Positions 33,349 through 41,976 of a stretch of 64,000 nt of DNA are shown here, in pieces. The position numbers and the translations under genes are program-made. This stretch comes from Hymenobacter jeongseonensis (GTDB lineage Bacteria > Bacteroidota > Bacteroidia > Cytophagales > Hymenobacteraceae), in the NCBI RefSeq assembly GCF_015694725.1, contig NZ_JADQDQ010000005.1:248001-312000 (forward strand), read 5' to 3'. Every line of letters begins with the position of its first letter. Position 1 is the first letter of the stretch. The notes under the pieces were generated by a model, which was given only the letters and a program-made list of their open reading frames with translations, was not told the DNA's origin and did no database searches.

Positions 33349-36276
33349 TTAATCGTCGAAGGAAACCGATAGGTTGTGTACCTGGCCGGACCGGTCGTGG
33401 CCCACCAGCTTGCGGTACTTCGCGGCCAATTCATCCGACTGGCGCTTGCCGTTTACGGTCAGTCCGGCGTCATTGAGCTGCATCTGAAAGCTCCTGTCGG
33501 TTTGGCCAATCAGGCCGTCTTTGCGCAATTCGTCGCTCAGCTGCTTGGTATCCACGCTAGGAGCCTTGGGAGGCCGGGGGGGCGCCGGCGCCTGGAAAGC
33601 AGCCGGGGCCGGGGGCGCCATAGGAGCGGCCGGGCCATTAAAACCGGCGCCGGAACGTGGGGCCCGAGGGGCGCGCGGCGGCGCCGGAGGCGTGGGCGCC
33701 GTTCCATCGTTTGCGTCGCCGTTGCGGCTCAGCGTCATCGTGCTGTTGGGGCCCATTTTGCGGCCGGAAGTGGTTTCGTACAGCTTCAGGTATTTCTCCA
33801 GCACTTTTTTGGGCTGCTCCTTGCCGTTCACCACCAAGCTTTTGGCCGTGAGCTTGAACTGGAAATTATTCCGGTCTTTAATCAAGCCGTCTTTTTGCAG
33901 TTCTGCAATCATGGCCTCTTCGTTGCTGCGGCTGCGCTCGCTGCGGGCGCGGTCCAGGTCCCGCAGTTCGCGCTGCGATTCCCGAATTCGCTCCTGCAAT
34001 TCCTCGCGGCGCTGCTCGCGCACCACCACTTCCTGGCGGTCCTGCTGGCCGCCTTCCTGCCGCATGCGCAGCGCTTCCAGCAATTCTTCTTGATTGCCCA
34101 GGTCCACGTTCAAGTTCTCAAATTCACTGCCATTGAGGCGCAGCAAGCGAGGCGAAGAGGCATTGCGCTCCGTGGCTTTCAGTTGGGCCCGCACTTCGGC
34201 TAGGCGCTTGGTGAGGCGCGTGCGCTGCTCAGTGCTCAGGTTTTTCACGGCACTGGCTTCGCGCAGGGCGCTTTCGGCCGTGCGCAGGGCTTCGCGCTGG
34301 GCGCCGAGGTTGCCATTCAAGTTCTGGTTGAGGCGGGGTGTAAGCACCCGGAAGTTGCCATTCAATCGGTTCAGCTGCTCAACATTCAGCCGCTCAACCT
34401 TCGGCAACACATCCCGGTAAATGATGGCGCCCTGCCCCTGGCCTGGCTCCAGTGTCCGGTACTCGACAGTGCCCGGTGCCCGGCGCTCAAACTGCGCCGC
34501 GCCGCCATTTCCGCGGAAAATATAGCTGCCCACCTCTGGCGAGCCTTGCGGGGCCAGTCGAATTACTTCGAATTGTTGGTTCTTCTCTTTTTTGCCGCCT
34601 TTGTCCTTTATTTTCAGCTTGCGCTTGCCAGAGCCCGTTTCGGTTTCGACGCGCTGGCCGTTCACCACCAAGTCGGTCAGGCGCCCCTTTTTGTCCTTGG
34701 TAATGACCACGGTGCCGGGGTTGCGCTCAAAAGAATTGCTCCGAAGCGGCGCCACGCCCGGGGCATTCCGGATAATAACCCGGCGGTTATCGCGCACGCG
34801 GCCTGGCCGGCGGCGAATGGTGCGGTTGCGCAAGGAGGTGTCTTGCTCCAGTACCAGCCGGTTGGCTCCAAACTCATCTTTTACCACCACCAAGTGGTGG
34901 CCGTCTTCTTCCCATGCGAAGGCGTTGGACTGTAAACTCCCCGCATTGCTACTGCCCGGCAACACCTTCACAAATTTGAGGGTATCGCCTGCTCCAACGG
35001 CCTTTGGCGCCGTCTGAGCTGAACCGGCCTGCCAATCGAAAGCTGCCGGCTTGGCGGGCTCGGTCAAAGGGCCGGCGAAGGCCACACTGCTACCGAGCAA
35101 GCCCAAGCCGCCGAGCACCAGAGCACCGGCCATCAGGCCTTCGGCGAGGGTGGGCGCGGCCGGGCGGCGCTGCACCAGGCGGCGCACGCGGCTTAGCAAG
35201 GCGCCACGGCCGCCCATGGCCGCCAAGGCCAAGCGCGGGTTGGCAGGCACCACGGCGCTTTGGCTCCACTCGGCCAGGGCCGTGAGGGCGCGGGCCAGCC
35301 GCAGCGAGTCGCCGCCACACAGGGCTGTGGCAGCGTCATCGCAGCAATTTTCGCGCTCGGTGCGCACGCAGTTGGCCAAAAACCAGACGGCTGGGTGGTA
35401 AAAGAAAAGGACTTCGGCTGCGGTTTGCAGCAAATTCACCAAGTAATCGCGGCGCATCACGTGAGCGATTTCGTGGGCTAGGATGGCCTCCAGACTGGCT
35501 GGCGGCAAGCCCGCCACTACGCCTAAGGGCAGCAAAATCACGGGCCGCAAATGCCCCACCACCAGCGGCACCTGCACCAGTGCCGATTCCAGCAGGGCCA
35601 CCGGCCGGCGCACGCCGCTGCGTTCGGCCAAAGCCGTGAGCCGGGCCTGCCACACCGCCCCCAGGGGACGCACGCGGTGGTGCCGCAGCCGCTGCACGTA
35701 GAGCAGGCCGCCCACCATGCGCAGGCTCATGGCCAGCAGGCCCAGCAGCCACGCCACCACAAACAGCGGCAGGTGGTTGTCGAAATAGCGTAGGCTCGCG
35801 GTTAGCCACGCCGCTCTAGGACGCGCGGGGCTGCTTGAAGCCGACGTTGCGGCAACAGCCGGAGACGCCAGTGCTTCCGGCAGGCTAGTTGCTGAAGCCG
35901 CACCGTTGGCGCTGGTAGAGAACGGAGTTTCCACTTCCGCCGCAGCCAAGCGAATCGGGCGGGCTTTGGCAGCGGGCCGGTTCTTCTGTTTCGGTGGAGA
36001 AACCATATTGGATTTCACCGCCGGGGCGCTCAGCAATACATTCTTCTGCGCGCCCGAATTAAAATAAATCCCAAACGTGATGCCTGCCAGCGCCACCACC
36101 GCGCCCAGCGCCCCAGCCGACGCAATGTAGCGCACCTCGGCGCGCTGCCGGCGCAGCAGGAGCATCCCGCCCGCCAGCACGCCCGCCACCAAGGCGCCTT
36201 GCCACAGCGAGTGCAGCAATGTCCAACCCAAAGCCCGCATCAGCGCGGGCGAAACGAAATTCTCAAGCGCGTTCAT
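33349..36276 (-). CDS. BlaR1-like M56 family metallopeptidase with tandem C-terminal modules
   Basis: This 975-residue membrane protein senses an envelope signal and is expected to cleave or inactivate its BlaI-type partner. Membrane helices lie near 15-35, 45-72 and 168-192; the zinc protease motif HEIAH is at 268-272, with ERENCCDDAAT further on, as in M56. A further helix (about 375-400) leads to a long periplasmic part with no penicillin-binding domain. It is rich in charged coiled-coil sequence and ends in two copies of a roughly 61-residue module (791-852 and 915-975, sharing KDGLI, VNGK and KY/KL positions) joined by a Pro/Ala-rich linker. Start: ATG at 36276, overlapping the BlaI-like gene by 14 bases. 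The signal is unknown. Confidence 0.88.
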   Translation of the reverse strand: MNALENFVSPALMRALGWTLLHSLWQGALVAGVLAGGMLLLRRQRAEVRYIASAGALGAVVALAGITFGIYFNSGAQKNVLLSAPAVKSNMVSPPKQKNRPAAKARPIRLAAAEVETPFSTSANGAASATSLPEALASPAVAATSASSSPARPRAAWLTASLRYFDNHLPLFVVAWLLGLLAMSLRMVGGLLYVQRLRHHRVRPLGAVWQARLTALAERSGVRRPVALLESALVQVPLVVGHLRPVILLPLGVVAGLPPASLEAILAHEIAHVMRRDYLVNLLQTAAEVLFFYHPAVWFLANCVRTERENCCDDAATALCGGDSLRLARALTALAEWSQSAVVPANPRLALAAMGGRGALLSRVRRLVQRRPAAPTLAEGLMAGALVLGGLGLLGSSVAFAGPLTEPAKPAAFDWQAGSAQTAPKAVGAGDTLKFVKVLPGSSNAGSLQSNAFAWEEDGHHLVVVKDEFGANRLVLEQDTSLRNRTIRRRPGRVRDNRRVIIRNAPGVAPLRSNSFERNPGTVVITKDKKGRLTDLVVNGQRVETETGSGKRKLKIKDKGGKKEKNQQFEVIRLAPQGSPEVGSYIFRGNGGAAQFERRAPGTVEYRTLEPGQGQGAIIYRDVLPKVERLNVEQLNRLNGNFRVLTPRLNQNLNGNLGAQREALRTAESALREASAVKNLSTEQRTRLTKRLAEVRAQLKATERNASSPRLLRLNGSEFENLNVDLGNQEELLEALRMRQEGGQQDRQEVVVREQRREELQERIRESQRELRDLDRARSERSRSNEEAMIAELQKDGLIKDRNNFQFKLTAKSLVVNGKEQPKKVLEKYLKLYETTSGRKMGPNSTMTLSRNGDANDGTAPTPPAPPRAPRAPRSGAGFNGPAAPMAPPAPAAFQAPAPPRPPKAPSVDTKQLSDELRKDGLIGQTDRSFQMQLNDAGLTVNGKRQSDELAAKYRKLVGHDRSGQVHNLSVSFDD

Positions 36277-36685
36277 CGTCGTCGGGATTAGAGGTGGAGT
36301 TTTGAATTTCAATGTCGTTGAGCAAGCGGCGGATTTGCGCCAGCTCATCGGCGGAGGTCTGGCGGCTGCCTAGGGCCTGCATCACCAGCTTCATGGCCGA
36401 GCCGCCGAAGGTGGCGTCCACGAACTTATCGAGCAGCAAGCCCTGAGTTTCTTGCTCGCGCACGGCGGCCCGGTACACGTGACTGCGGTCGGCATCGTCG
36501 CGCCGCACCAAGCCCTTCTCCAGCATCAGCTGCAGCATTTTGAGGGTGGTGGTGTAGCCTACCTCGGCTTGCCGCCGGTGGCTCAGGTTGTCGTTGATGG
36601 CCCGAACGGTGGCCGGTCCGTGCTGCCAGAGCACGTTTAGGATTTCCAATTCAGCATCCGTAGGTTTGGGAGGTGCTTTGCTCAT
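36263..36685 (-). CDS. BlaI/MecI-family transcriptional repressor
   Basis: This 140-residue winged-helix repressor has the BlaI layout: PTDAELEILNVLWQHGPATVRAIND (8-32), YTTTLKMLQLMLEKGLVRRDD (44-64) and a C-terminal dimerisation helix region. In this family DNA binding is relieved when the M56 partner is activated. It is first in a two-gene operon with the M56 gene, whose start it overlaps. Three matching palindromes (TACGAA-N4-TTCGTA) lie in its promoter, so it is expected to repress its own operon. Start: ATG at 36685. Confidence 0.93.
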   Translation of the reverse strand: MSKAPPKPTDAELEILNVLWQHGPATVRAINDNLSHRRQAEVGYTTTLKMLQLMLEKGLVRRDDADRSHVYRAAVREQETQGLLLDKFVDATFGGSAMKLVMQALGSRQTSADELAQIRRLLNDIEIQNSTSNPDDDERA

Positions 36686-36705
36686 GCTGGTAAAACGTGA
36701 GGTTG

Positions 36706-36787
36706 CTACGAATTATTTCGTAGGATAAAGCAAAGATGTTACGAAACAGTTCGTAGTTGCAACACTCACGTACGAAATAATTCGTAG
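36706..36787. promoter_or_regulatory. Three BlaI-type palindromic operators
   Basis: TACGAA-N4-TTCGTA occurs three times: 36706-36723 (CTACGAATTATTTCGTAG), 36739-36756 (central ACAG) and 36770-36787 (central ATAA). Centres are 33 and 31 bases apart, close to three helical turns, so the sites face the same side. The middle site lies between the -33 and -7 elements of the blaI-like promoter. Confidence 0.85.
36731..36762 (-). promoter_or_regulatory. Candidate promoter of the BlaI/M56 operon
   Basis: On the minus strand TTG (36762-36760) and CATCTTTG (36738-36731), one mismatch to TAnnTTTG, are 21 bases apart. The -7 element lies 45 bases before the start and is flanked by operators. Confidence 0.55.
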
Positions 36788-36873
36788 CAATACCCGCTAC
36801 AGGAGTAATAAATTGACAAACAATCAATTATCCCCTCAATAAAATTTAACCTCGGTGGGTTGGCGCTGCGGCT

Positions 36874-37248
36874 TTAAGCAGCCGGCTCTTGTTTGCGCTT
36901 CCGCACCAAGGTGACCCGGGCCCGGTGGCAGATGCCGCCCAGCGGCGGGTTGAACTTGCTCACGCTGACCCGCACCTTGCGCACGTGGGGCAGTTCGGCT
37001 ATGATGCGGTCGAGCACGCGGTGAGCAACGTGTTCCAACAGCCGAGCGGGGGCCCGCATTTCTTCGGCCACCATTCGGTACAGCACCTCGTAGTTTACCG
37101 TTTGGTGCAGCTTGTCCGACTCGCCGGCAGCCAGCAGGTTGGTGGTGATGTAGAGGTCCACGCCGTACTTGTTGCCGATTTTCTGCTCCTCGTCGTAGTA
37201 GCCGTGGAAGGCAAAAAATTCCAGTCCTTCGAGTGCGATTTGGCCCAT
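36874..37248 (-). CDS. folB: Dihydroneopterin aldolase
   Basis: This 124-residue cytosolic enzyme converts 7,8-dihydroneopterin to 6-hydroxymethyl-7,8-dihydropterin and glycolaldehyde in folate synthesis. Seen: LEFFAFHGYYDEEQKIGNKYGVDLYI near 9-34 (catalytic Glu/Tyr region), TVNYEVLYRMV near 52, LLEHVAHRVLDRI near 70, and VSVSKFNPPLGG near 94 with the catalytic Lys. Start: ATG at 37248, giving the usual length; the longer frame to 37359 runs through a terminator. It follows the DivIVA-domain gene but is probably transcribed separately. It would work on the folE product made from the far end of the window. Confidence 0.93.
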   Translation of the reverse strand: MGQIALEGLEFFAFHGYYDEEQKIGNKYGVDLYITTNLLAAGESDKLHQTVNYEVLYRMVAEEMRAPARLLEHVAHRVLDRIIAELPHVRKVRVSVSKFNPPLGGICHRARVTLVRKRKQEPAA

Positions 37249-37338
37249 GCTGTTGGTGTTCTGAATTGAGGTGCGGGTGGGTTGGGAGCAGCGCGAGTGC
37301 CACTTCCTGTGCTTCCGCAAGGACAAAGGTCGGCGCAT

Positions 37339-37371
37339 AAAAAAGAAAGCCCACCACAAGGGCAGGCTTTC
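37339..37371 (-). terminator. Terminator between the DivIVA-domain gene and folB
   Basis: On the minus strand GAAAGCC (37371-37365) pairs with GGCTTTC (37351-37345), followed by a run of six T (37344-37339). It lies 45 bases after the DivIVA-gene stop. Confidence 0.7.
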
Positions 37372-37415
37372 GGGCTTTTCAGCGACAAACTCCGGCTAAC
37401 CGGCTACAGCCGCGG

Positions 37416-38516
37416 CTAGATTTCGTCAAAAAATGACCTCTCGGCTACTGCCGCCTCGATGGGCACCGCCGTTTCCTTGGTTACGGGCTTTTCGGCAACT
37501 GCCGCGTGTTCCATGCCGGGGTGCATGGGAGCCGGCGGATTGATTTCGGGCCGGTCCGGCCCGATGGGGCGAATTTCGGGCTCGGTGGGGTCTACTTGGG
37601 GAGCGCCGGGGTGCGGCACCTGCGCGGGCGCGGGCGGGTCGATGTGCGGCGCGGGCGAAATGCCGGGGTTTTCGGCGGGTGCGCCGGGGCGCTCAATATC
37701 CGGATGCGGGGCCGTGTGGGGGTCGGGCTGTTGGCCGGGCTTGGGGTTGTAAGCCAGCGGCTGGCTGATTTCAGCTTTGATTTCGGACTGGGCCGCGCGG
37801 GCGGCTGGCTCCGAAACGGGCCGCTCGGCAGCAAACGTGGCGGGGGCCGCCGCGGCTACGGCAGCAGCCGAAGAAATGGCGGAGGAAGAAGTAACCTGCA
37901 TGGCGGGAATGGGCTCAGGAATGGGTTCAGCGACCGGTTCTTTCGGGCGCTCTACCTGTACGCGCGCGGCCCGCGAAAGGATGGCCGCCGTGCTGCCTTT
38001 GGGCCGGTTGCGGGCTTTCTCCACCTTGTCCAGGGCGTCGGAAGCGAGGTGGTGCAGGTCGCGGGCCAGGCTGTCGAGCTGTTGCTCCAAGCGCTGGCAC
38101 TCCTGGCCCAGGCCGGTTACTTCGCGCTGCATTTCTGACACCGTTTTTTCGGCCTGCTGGTAGGCTTCGTCCACCACGGTGCGGGCGCGCAGGCGGGCCT
38201 CGTTCAGGAGCTGTTCGGCCTGAAACTGGGCTTCGCGAATGCGCAAATCGGCCTCGCGCTGGGCCTGCTCGGTGATGTTGTTACCGGTGTCTTCGGCGGT
38301 TTTGAGGGTGCGGTAGAGGCTGCTTTCTACTTCGCGCATCTTCTGCACATCTTGCTGGGCGTGCTCGAGCTTGAGGCGCAGCTCGCGGTTTTCGTCGCCC
38401 AGCCGCTCCCACTGCTGCGAAATCGTATTCAGAAACGCCTGCACCTCGTCTTTATCAACCCCGCGGAAGGATTTTTCAAACGTTTTCTGGCGGATATCGA
38501 GGGCGGTGATTTTCAT
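37416..38516 (-). CDS. DivIVA-domain coiled-coil protein with Pro-rich tail
   Basis: This 366-residue protein starts MKITALDIRQKTFEKSFRG, followed by VDKDEVQAFLNTISQQWERL, the DivIVA/GpsB-type N-terminal domain that binds curved or dividing membranes. A long coiled coil follows (about 35-170, with EREADLRIREAQ-like heptads), then about 165 residues rich in Pro, Ala and Glu with little predicted structure. Likely a cell-division or polarity scaffold; the partner is unknown. Start: ATG at 38516. The frame upstream to 38570 lacks similarity. The Pro-rich tail is longer than in most DivIVA proteins. Confidence 0.85.
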   Translation of the reverse strand: MKITALDIRQKTFEKSFRGVDKDEVQAFLNTISQQWERLGDENRELRLKLEHAQQDVQKMREVESSLYRTLKTAEDTGNNITEQAQREADLRIREAQFQAEQLLNEARLRARTVVDEAYQQAEKTVSEMQREVTGLGQECQRLEQQLDSLARDLHHLASDALDKVEKARNRPKGSTAAILSRAARVQVERPKEPVAEPIPEPIPAMQVTSSSAISSAAAVAAAAPATFAAERPVSEPAARAAQSEIKAEISQPLAYNPKPGQQPDPHTAPHPDIERPGAPAENPGISPAPHIDPPAPAQVPHPGAPQVDPTEPEIRPIGPDRPEINPPAPMHPGMEHAAVAEKPVTKETAVPIEAAVAERSFFDEI

Positions 38517-38592
38517 TTTAATTAACAGTTTTCGGTTCGCAGGCAGCCGCGAATTCAGGGTATTAAACAATATAACGGTCCACGCTGCTTAC

Positions 38593-39531
38593 TCAGGCCT
38601 CACCGCTCCCGGATAATTGCCATACGGCCAGGCTGCGGTCGTCGCTACACGAAACTAGCCGGTTTTCGGTGCCCGGCCAAACCACCCGGTTCACGGAAGT
38701 ACCGTGCCCGGCCGAGCGCGCACGGTCGAGCACGCGCAGCAAGGTCATGGTGGCTGCATCCCAAAGCTTAATGCTCTTATCGAGGCTGCACGAGGCCAGG
38801 TAACGCCCGTCCGGACTAAAAGCCAGGTGGTTGATGGTGTACATGTGGGCCGGCACAGTGCTGGCCAGCGCGTAGCCCGTGGCCACATCCCAGCTGCGAA
38901 TTTGCGCATCGCGCCCGGCCGTAAAAAGCTGCGTCCCGTCGGGAGAATAGGCCACCGAAAAAACCGAATTGGTGCTTTCGCCCAGCGTGAATCTGGTTTC
39001 CAGCGAATCCAGGTCCAGAATTCGGGTGAGCGTGTCGGAGCTGCCCACGGCTAATTCGCCGCGCCCCTCGTGCAGGGCTAGGCTGCGCAGGCTTTTGTTG
39101 GTGAGGCGGAGGAGTTTTTCTAATTTGAAAGCCGGCGCGCTCAAAACCGCCAGGGTGCCGTCGCCCAGCCCCACATACAGGCGCTGGCGGCTTTCGGAAA
39201 ACACCATTTCGAAGATGGCTACCGGCGGTAGCGCCGTGGCATGCGCCAGTTGCCGCTGGGCCAGGTCGATGGCCTGAACACCTTGGAAATTGTGCCCCAG
39301 AACCAACAAATTCAACGTCGGCAGGTGCCGCAAGGCATACACCGAGTTTTCAACCCGCGCCAGCAGCTCGCCGTCGCGGGCGGGGTCAGTGGCGTCCCAG
39401 CCCACCACCATGCCATCGGCACTGCCGGAGTAAACGGTGCCCGCCGAGCCGCCCGTCAGGGCATACACCGCGTCGCGGTGGCCAGCCAATGTGGCGATTT
39501 TAGTAACGGGCGGGCGGAAAATCTCGGACAT
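38593..39531 (-). CDS. Cytosolic WD40-repeat protein
   Basis: This 312-residue protein is built of about seven WD40 blades (LAGHRDAVYALTGG near 15, VYSGSADGMVVGWD, LASCSLDKSIKLWDAAT near 244, RLVSCSDDRSLAVWQL at the end). There is no signal peptide, so it is a cytosolic beta-propeller, probably a scaffold for protein contacts. The function is unknown. A perfect TACCTTTG lies 10 bases upstream of the ATG at 39531, so the mRNA leader is very short. It diverges from the phosphopantetheinyl transferase gene. Confidence 0.88.
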   Translation of the reverse strand: MSEIFRPPVTKIATLAGHRDAVYALTGGSAGTVYSGSADGMVVGWDATDPARDGELLARVENSVYALRHLPTLNLLVLGHNFQGVQAIDLAQRQLAHATALPPVAIFEMVFSESRQRLYVGLGDGTLAVLSAPAFKLEKLLRLTNKSLRSLALHEGRGELAVGSSDTLTRILDLDSLETRFTLGESTNSVFSVAYSPDGTQLFTAGRDAQIRSWDVATGYALASTVPAHMYTINHLAFSPDGRYLASCSLDKSIKLWDAATMTLLRVLDRARSAGHGTSVNRVVWPGTENRLVSCSDDRSLAVWQLSGSGEA

Positions 39532-39541
39532 ACGGGTGCCG

Positions 39542-39549
39542 CAAAGGTA
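39542..39549 (-). promoter_or_regulatory. -7 promoter element of the WD40 gene
   Basis: CAAAGGTA on the plus strand reads TACCTTTG on the minus strand, 10 bases before the ATG at 39531. Confidence 0.6.
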
Positions 39550-39645
39550 GCTTCGCGGGCAGTTGTTGGTTTAAGTAGCTCCTGCCAATACAGTGGCAGC
39601 CCTTTGCCCATCCCAGCAACCGGTACCCATTCTGCCCATTTCGCA

Positions 39646-40338
39646 ATGCCGCTTCACTCCCTTCAGCACCTCTCCTCTACCGCCGTGCTGGGCCTGTGGC
39701 AGCTCACCGAGCCCCCGGCCGAACTGTGGGCCCAATTGCCCCAGGCCACCACGTACCAAACCCTGATGCCTACTACCGCCGATGCGGTGCGGCAGGCGCA
39801 GTGGCTGGCCGGGCGGGTGTTGGCGCACGCGCTGCTTTGGAAGCTTGTGGGCGCGGCACAGGACGGCCTAGTGGTGCAAAACGATGCAACCGGCCGCCCG
39901 TGGTTGTCGGGTGTGGAGGCCCAGCCCCTCACCTTGTCCCTTTCCCACTCGGGCGAGTGGGTGGCGGCGGTGGTGGCCCAAGGAAGCCGGGCAGGCGTTG
40001 ATGTCGAAGTAATTCGCGACAAAGCCCAACGGCTGGCCAGTAAGTTTCTGAGTGCGGCAGAGTACGACGATGCCCGGGCGGCCACCCAAGCCGCGCCCGA
40101 TACCGCCCATATGCACTACACCCGCCTCTGGAGCGCCAAAGAGACGCTTTACAAGCTGGCTGCGCAGCGCGGCATTATTTTCAAGAAACAACTCTTGCTG
40201 AGTTCTTTCGTTCCGGAAGAATCCGGTGAAATCCCCGGCACGTTGGTATTAGACGGCGCCGAGACGCGGCACTGCATTTGCTATTACCAACCCGCGCCTG
40301 GCTATGTGCTCACCTTTTGCCACGAACCCAACCCGTAA
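39646..40338 (+). CDS. Sfp-type 4'-phosphopantetheinyl transferase
   Basis: This 230-residue enzyme moves the phosphopantetheine arm of coenzyme A onto carrier proteins. Seen: LAGRVLAHALLWKL near 53, LSLSHSGEWVAAVVA near 96 with the CoA-contact His, the Mg-binding GVDVE near 116-120, and WSAKETLYKLAAQRGI near 163 for the second acidic site. It could serve acyl carrier proteins, polyketide or peptide synthetases; no target is nearby. Start: ATG at 39646, where the usual N-terminus begins. The longer frame to 39241 only mirrors the WD40 gene. Confidence 0.9.
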   Translation: MPLHSLQHLSSTAVLGLWQLTEPPAELWAQLPQATTYQTLMPTTADAVRQAQWLAGRVLAHALLWKLVGAAQDGLVVQNDATGRPWLSGVEAQPLTLSLSHSGEWVAAVVAQGSRAGVDVEVIRDKAQRLASKFLSAAEYDDARAATQAAPDTAHMHYTRLWSAKETLYKLAAQRGIIFKKQLLLSSFVPEESGEIPGTLVLDGAETRHCICYYQPAPGYVLTFCHEPNP

Positions 40339-40360
40339 CCGACGGCGCTTTTTTTTCATC

Positions 40361-40960
40361 ATGCTTTACCTTCCCGCCATGTCCTTTCGCCGAATTTCTA
40401 TCATCGCCGCCATGGCCCTGCTGGCCGGCACGCTGGCAGTGGGCGTGGCCCGCGCCCAAAGCGGCACTACCATTGCCGACTTCACCCTAAAAACCGCCGC
40501 CAACGCCAACGTTTCCCTGAAAAACTACGCCGGCAACAAAGCCGTGGTCGTCGTGTTCCTCAATCCCGCCTGCGCCTTCTCCCGCCTCTACCAGGAGCGG
40601 CTGGCCTCGCTTAGCAACAATTACCGCAGCAAGGGCGTGGAGTTTCTCTTTATCAACGTCCCCATCAACCTTGACGCGCCCGGCACCGCCGCCCCCGGCG
40701 AAGTAGAGCTGCCCACCCTCACCGACGCCAGCCAGCAAGTGAGCGCCCTGTTGGGCGTGAGCAAAACTGCCGAAGCCGTGGTGCTGCAGCCCACCGCCGG
40801 CGGCTTCGCCATTCGCTACCGCGGTGCCATCGACGACAACCCCCAAATGGCGGGCAGCGTGCAGCAAGCTTACCTCAAGCAAGTGCTAGATAACGTGCTG
40901 GCCGGCCGCCCCGCTGGCATCGCCGACAAACGCGCCGCCGGCTGCTTGATTAAGCGGTAA
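40361..40960 (+). CDS. Exported redoxin (AhpC/TSA-like) protein
   Basis: This 199-residue protein has a signal peptide (to about residue 32, VGVARAQ) and a thioredoxin-like domain of the redoxin type: DFTLKTAANANVSLKNYAG, VVVVFLNPACAFSRLYQERL with a single Cys near 70, and LPTLTDASQQVSALLGVSKTAEAVVL. The C-terminus RAAGCLIKR holds a second Cys that recurs in related Bacteroidota redoxins and may act as the resolving residue. It likely works in the periplasm. Start: ATG at 40361 (alternative 40379). It follows the transferase by 22 bases and may be co-transcribed. Confidence 0.82.
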   Translation: MLYLPAMSFRRISIIAAMALLAGTLAVGVARAQSGTTIADFTLKTAANANVSLKNYAGNKAVVVVFLNPACAFSRLYQERLASLSNNYRSKGVEFLFINVPINLDAPGTAAPGEVELPTLTDASQQVSALLGVSKTAEAVVLQPTAGGFAIRYRGAIDDNPQMAGSVQQAYLKQVLDNVLAGRPAGIADKRAAGCLIKR

Positions 40961-41017
40961 CAATTCGCTGCTTGATTGCGAGCCGGACGACGGCAGTTAT
41001 TTTCCTTTTTCGCAATA

Positions 41018-41051
41018 AAAAGCCCCGCCTCTGCCTAGAGTCGGGGCTTTT
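41018..41051. terminator. Terminator between convergent genes
   Basis: AAAAGCCCC (41018-41026) pairs with GGGGCTTTT (41043-41051), with T run after. It ends the redoxin gene and possibly the convergent gene at 41114. Confidence 0.8.
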
Positions 41052-41113
41052 TTGGTGAGTGAGGCTTCTTGAATTGGAGCGGAGAGTTGGGACGACTATT
41101 GAAGAAGCTTTTG

Positions 41114-41947
41114 CTATTCCAGAATACTCAACAGCACCGCCACTTCAGCGGCTTTCACGGGTTCCTGCAACTTCTCGAAGCTCATTTGCAGGTTGCGCAA
41201 TGCGCGGCGCACGATGTCCAAATTGGTACAGGGCTCAAAGAACATCGGGTTCGAGGAAATATTGAGTTGGCTGACGTAATGCTCAATATCGGTGCGCGAG
41301 AGCACCAGGCCGCGGTTATAGCAGTTGATGTAGAACGGCTCAGCGCCGGGCAGTTCGGGCCGGAACGTGAGCACGAACAAATTGGGCAAATTCACCCCAA
41401 AAACCGGCAGGTGCAGGCGTTGGGCTACCAGCAGGTAAATCACGCACAGCGTGAGCGGGTTGCCGCGCTTGGTTTCAATCACGCGCTGCAGCATGGAATT
41501 GGCCGGCGAGTGAAAATGCTGGGTGTTGGCCGCAAACTTGTGGACCCGGAACATGACGTAGTTCAGGGCCTGCACTTGGTCGGCGGGGTGCATTTCGGGA
41601 CGCATGGCGGTCCAGGCTTCAAAACGCAGCTGCTCGATGGCACGGTTCAGGGCTTGGTAGTCGGCATCGGGATACTGGTAGGTGTTCAGCAGCCACATGC
41701 CCTCGAGCAAATCGGTGGCGCCGGCCTCGCGCCACACGCGCAGGCGCTGCTGCAGGCCTTCAAATTGCAGATGGTGAATCAAGTCCTCCAGGCGCTGCTG
41801 CTGCTGCGAATCCAGGGTTTCCTCCCACGATTCTTCCAGAAAGGGAATGATGCTTTCGCCCAGGTTCTGGATTTTATCCTGGATTTGCTGCGCCACTTCC
41901 GGGTCGTCGAGCAGGGAAATAAGAGCTTTGATTTCTTTGTTCGTCAT
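41114..41947 (-). CDS. Transglutaminase-like (SirB1-type) protein
   Basis: This 277-residue cytosolic protein matches the SirB1/transglutaminase-like core family: ALNYVMFRVHKFAAN near 145, FHSPANSMLQRVIETKRGNPLTLCVIYLLVAQRLHLPVFGVNLP (near 162-205). The expected catalytic Cys lies in NPLTLCVIYL; LSILE closes the protein. The biochemical role is unknown. Start: ATG at 41947; an exact TAAATTTG lies 21 bases upstream. The longer frame to 42001 covers this promoter. Confidence 0.85.
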   Translation of the reverse strand: MTNKEIKALISLLDDPEVAQQIQDKIQNLGESIIPFLEESWEETLDSQQQQRLEDLIHHLQFEGLQQRLRVWREAGATDLLEGMWLLNTYQYPDADYQALNRAIEQLRFEAWTAMRPEMHPADQVQALNYVMFRVHKFAANTQHFHSPANSMLQRVIETKRGNPLTLCVIYLLVAQRLHLPVFGVNLPNLFVLTFRPELPGAEPFYINCYNRGLVLSRTDIEHYVSQLNISSNPMFFEPCTNLDIVRRALRNLQMSFEKLQEPVKAAEVAVLLSILE

Positions 41948-41968
41948 TGCGCAGGTAGAACGGCAAGG

Positions 41969-41976
41969 CAAATTTA
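41969..41976 (-). promoter_or_regulatory. -7 promoter element for the SirB1-type gene
   Basis: CAAATTTA on the plus strand reads TAAATTTG on the minus strand, an exact TAnnTTTG match 21 bases before the ATG. Confidence 0.55.
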
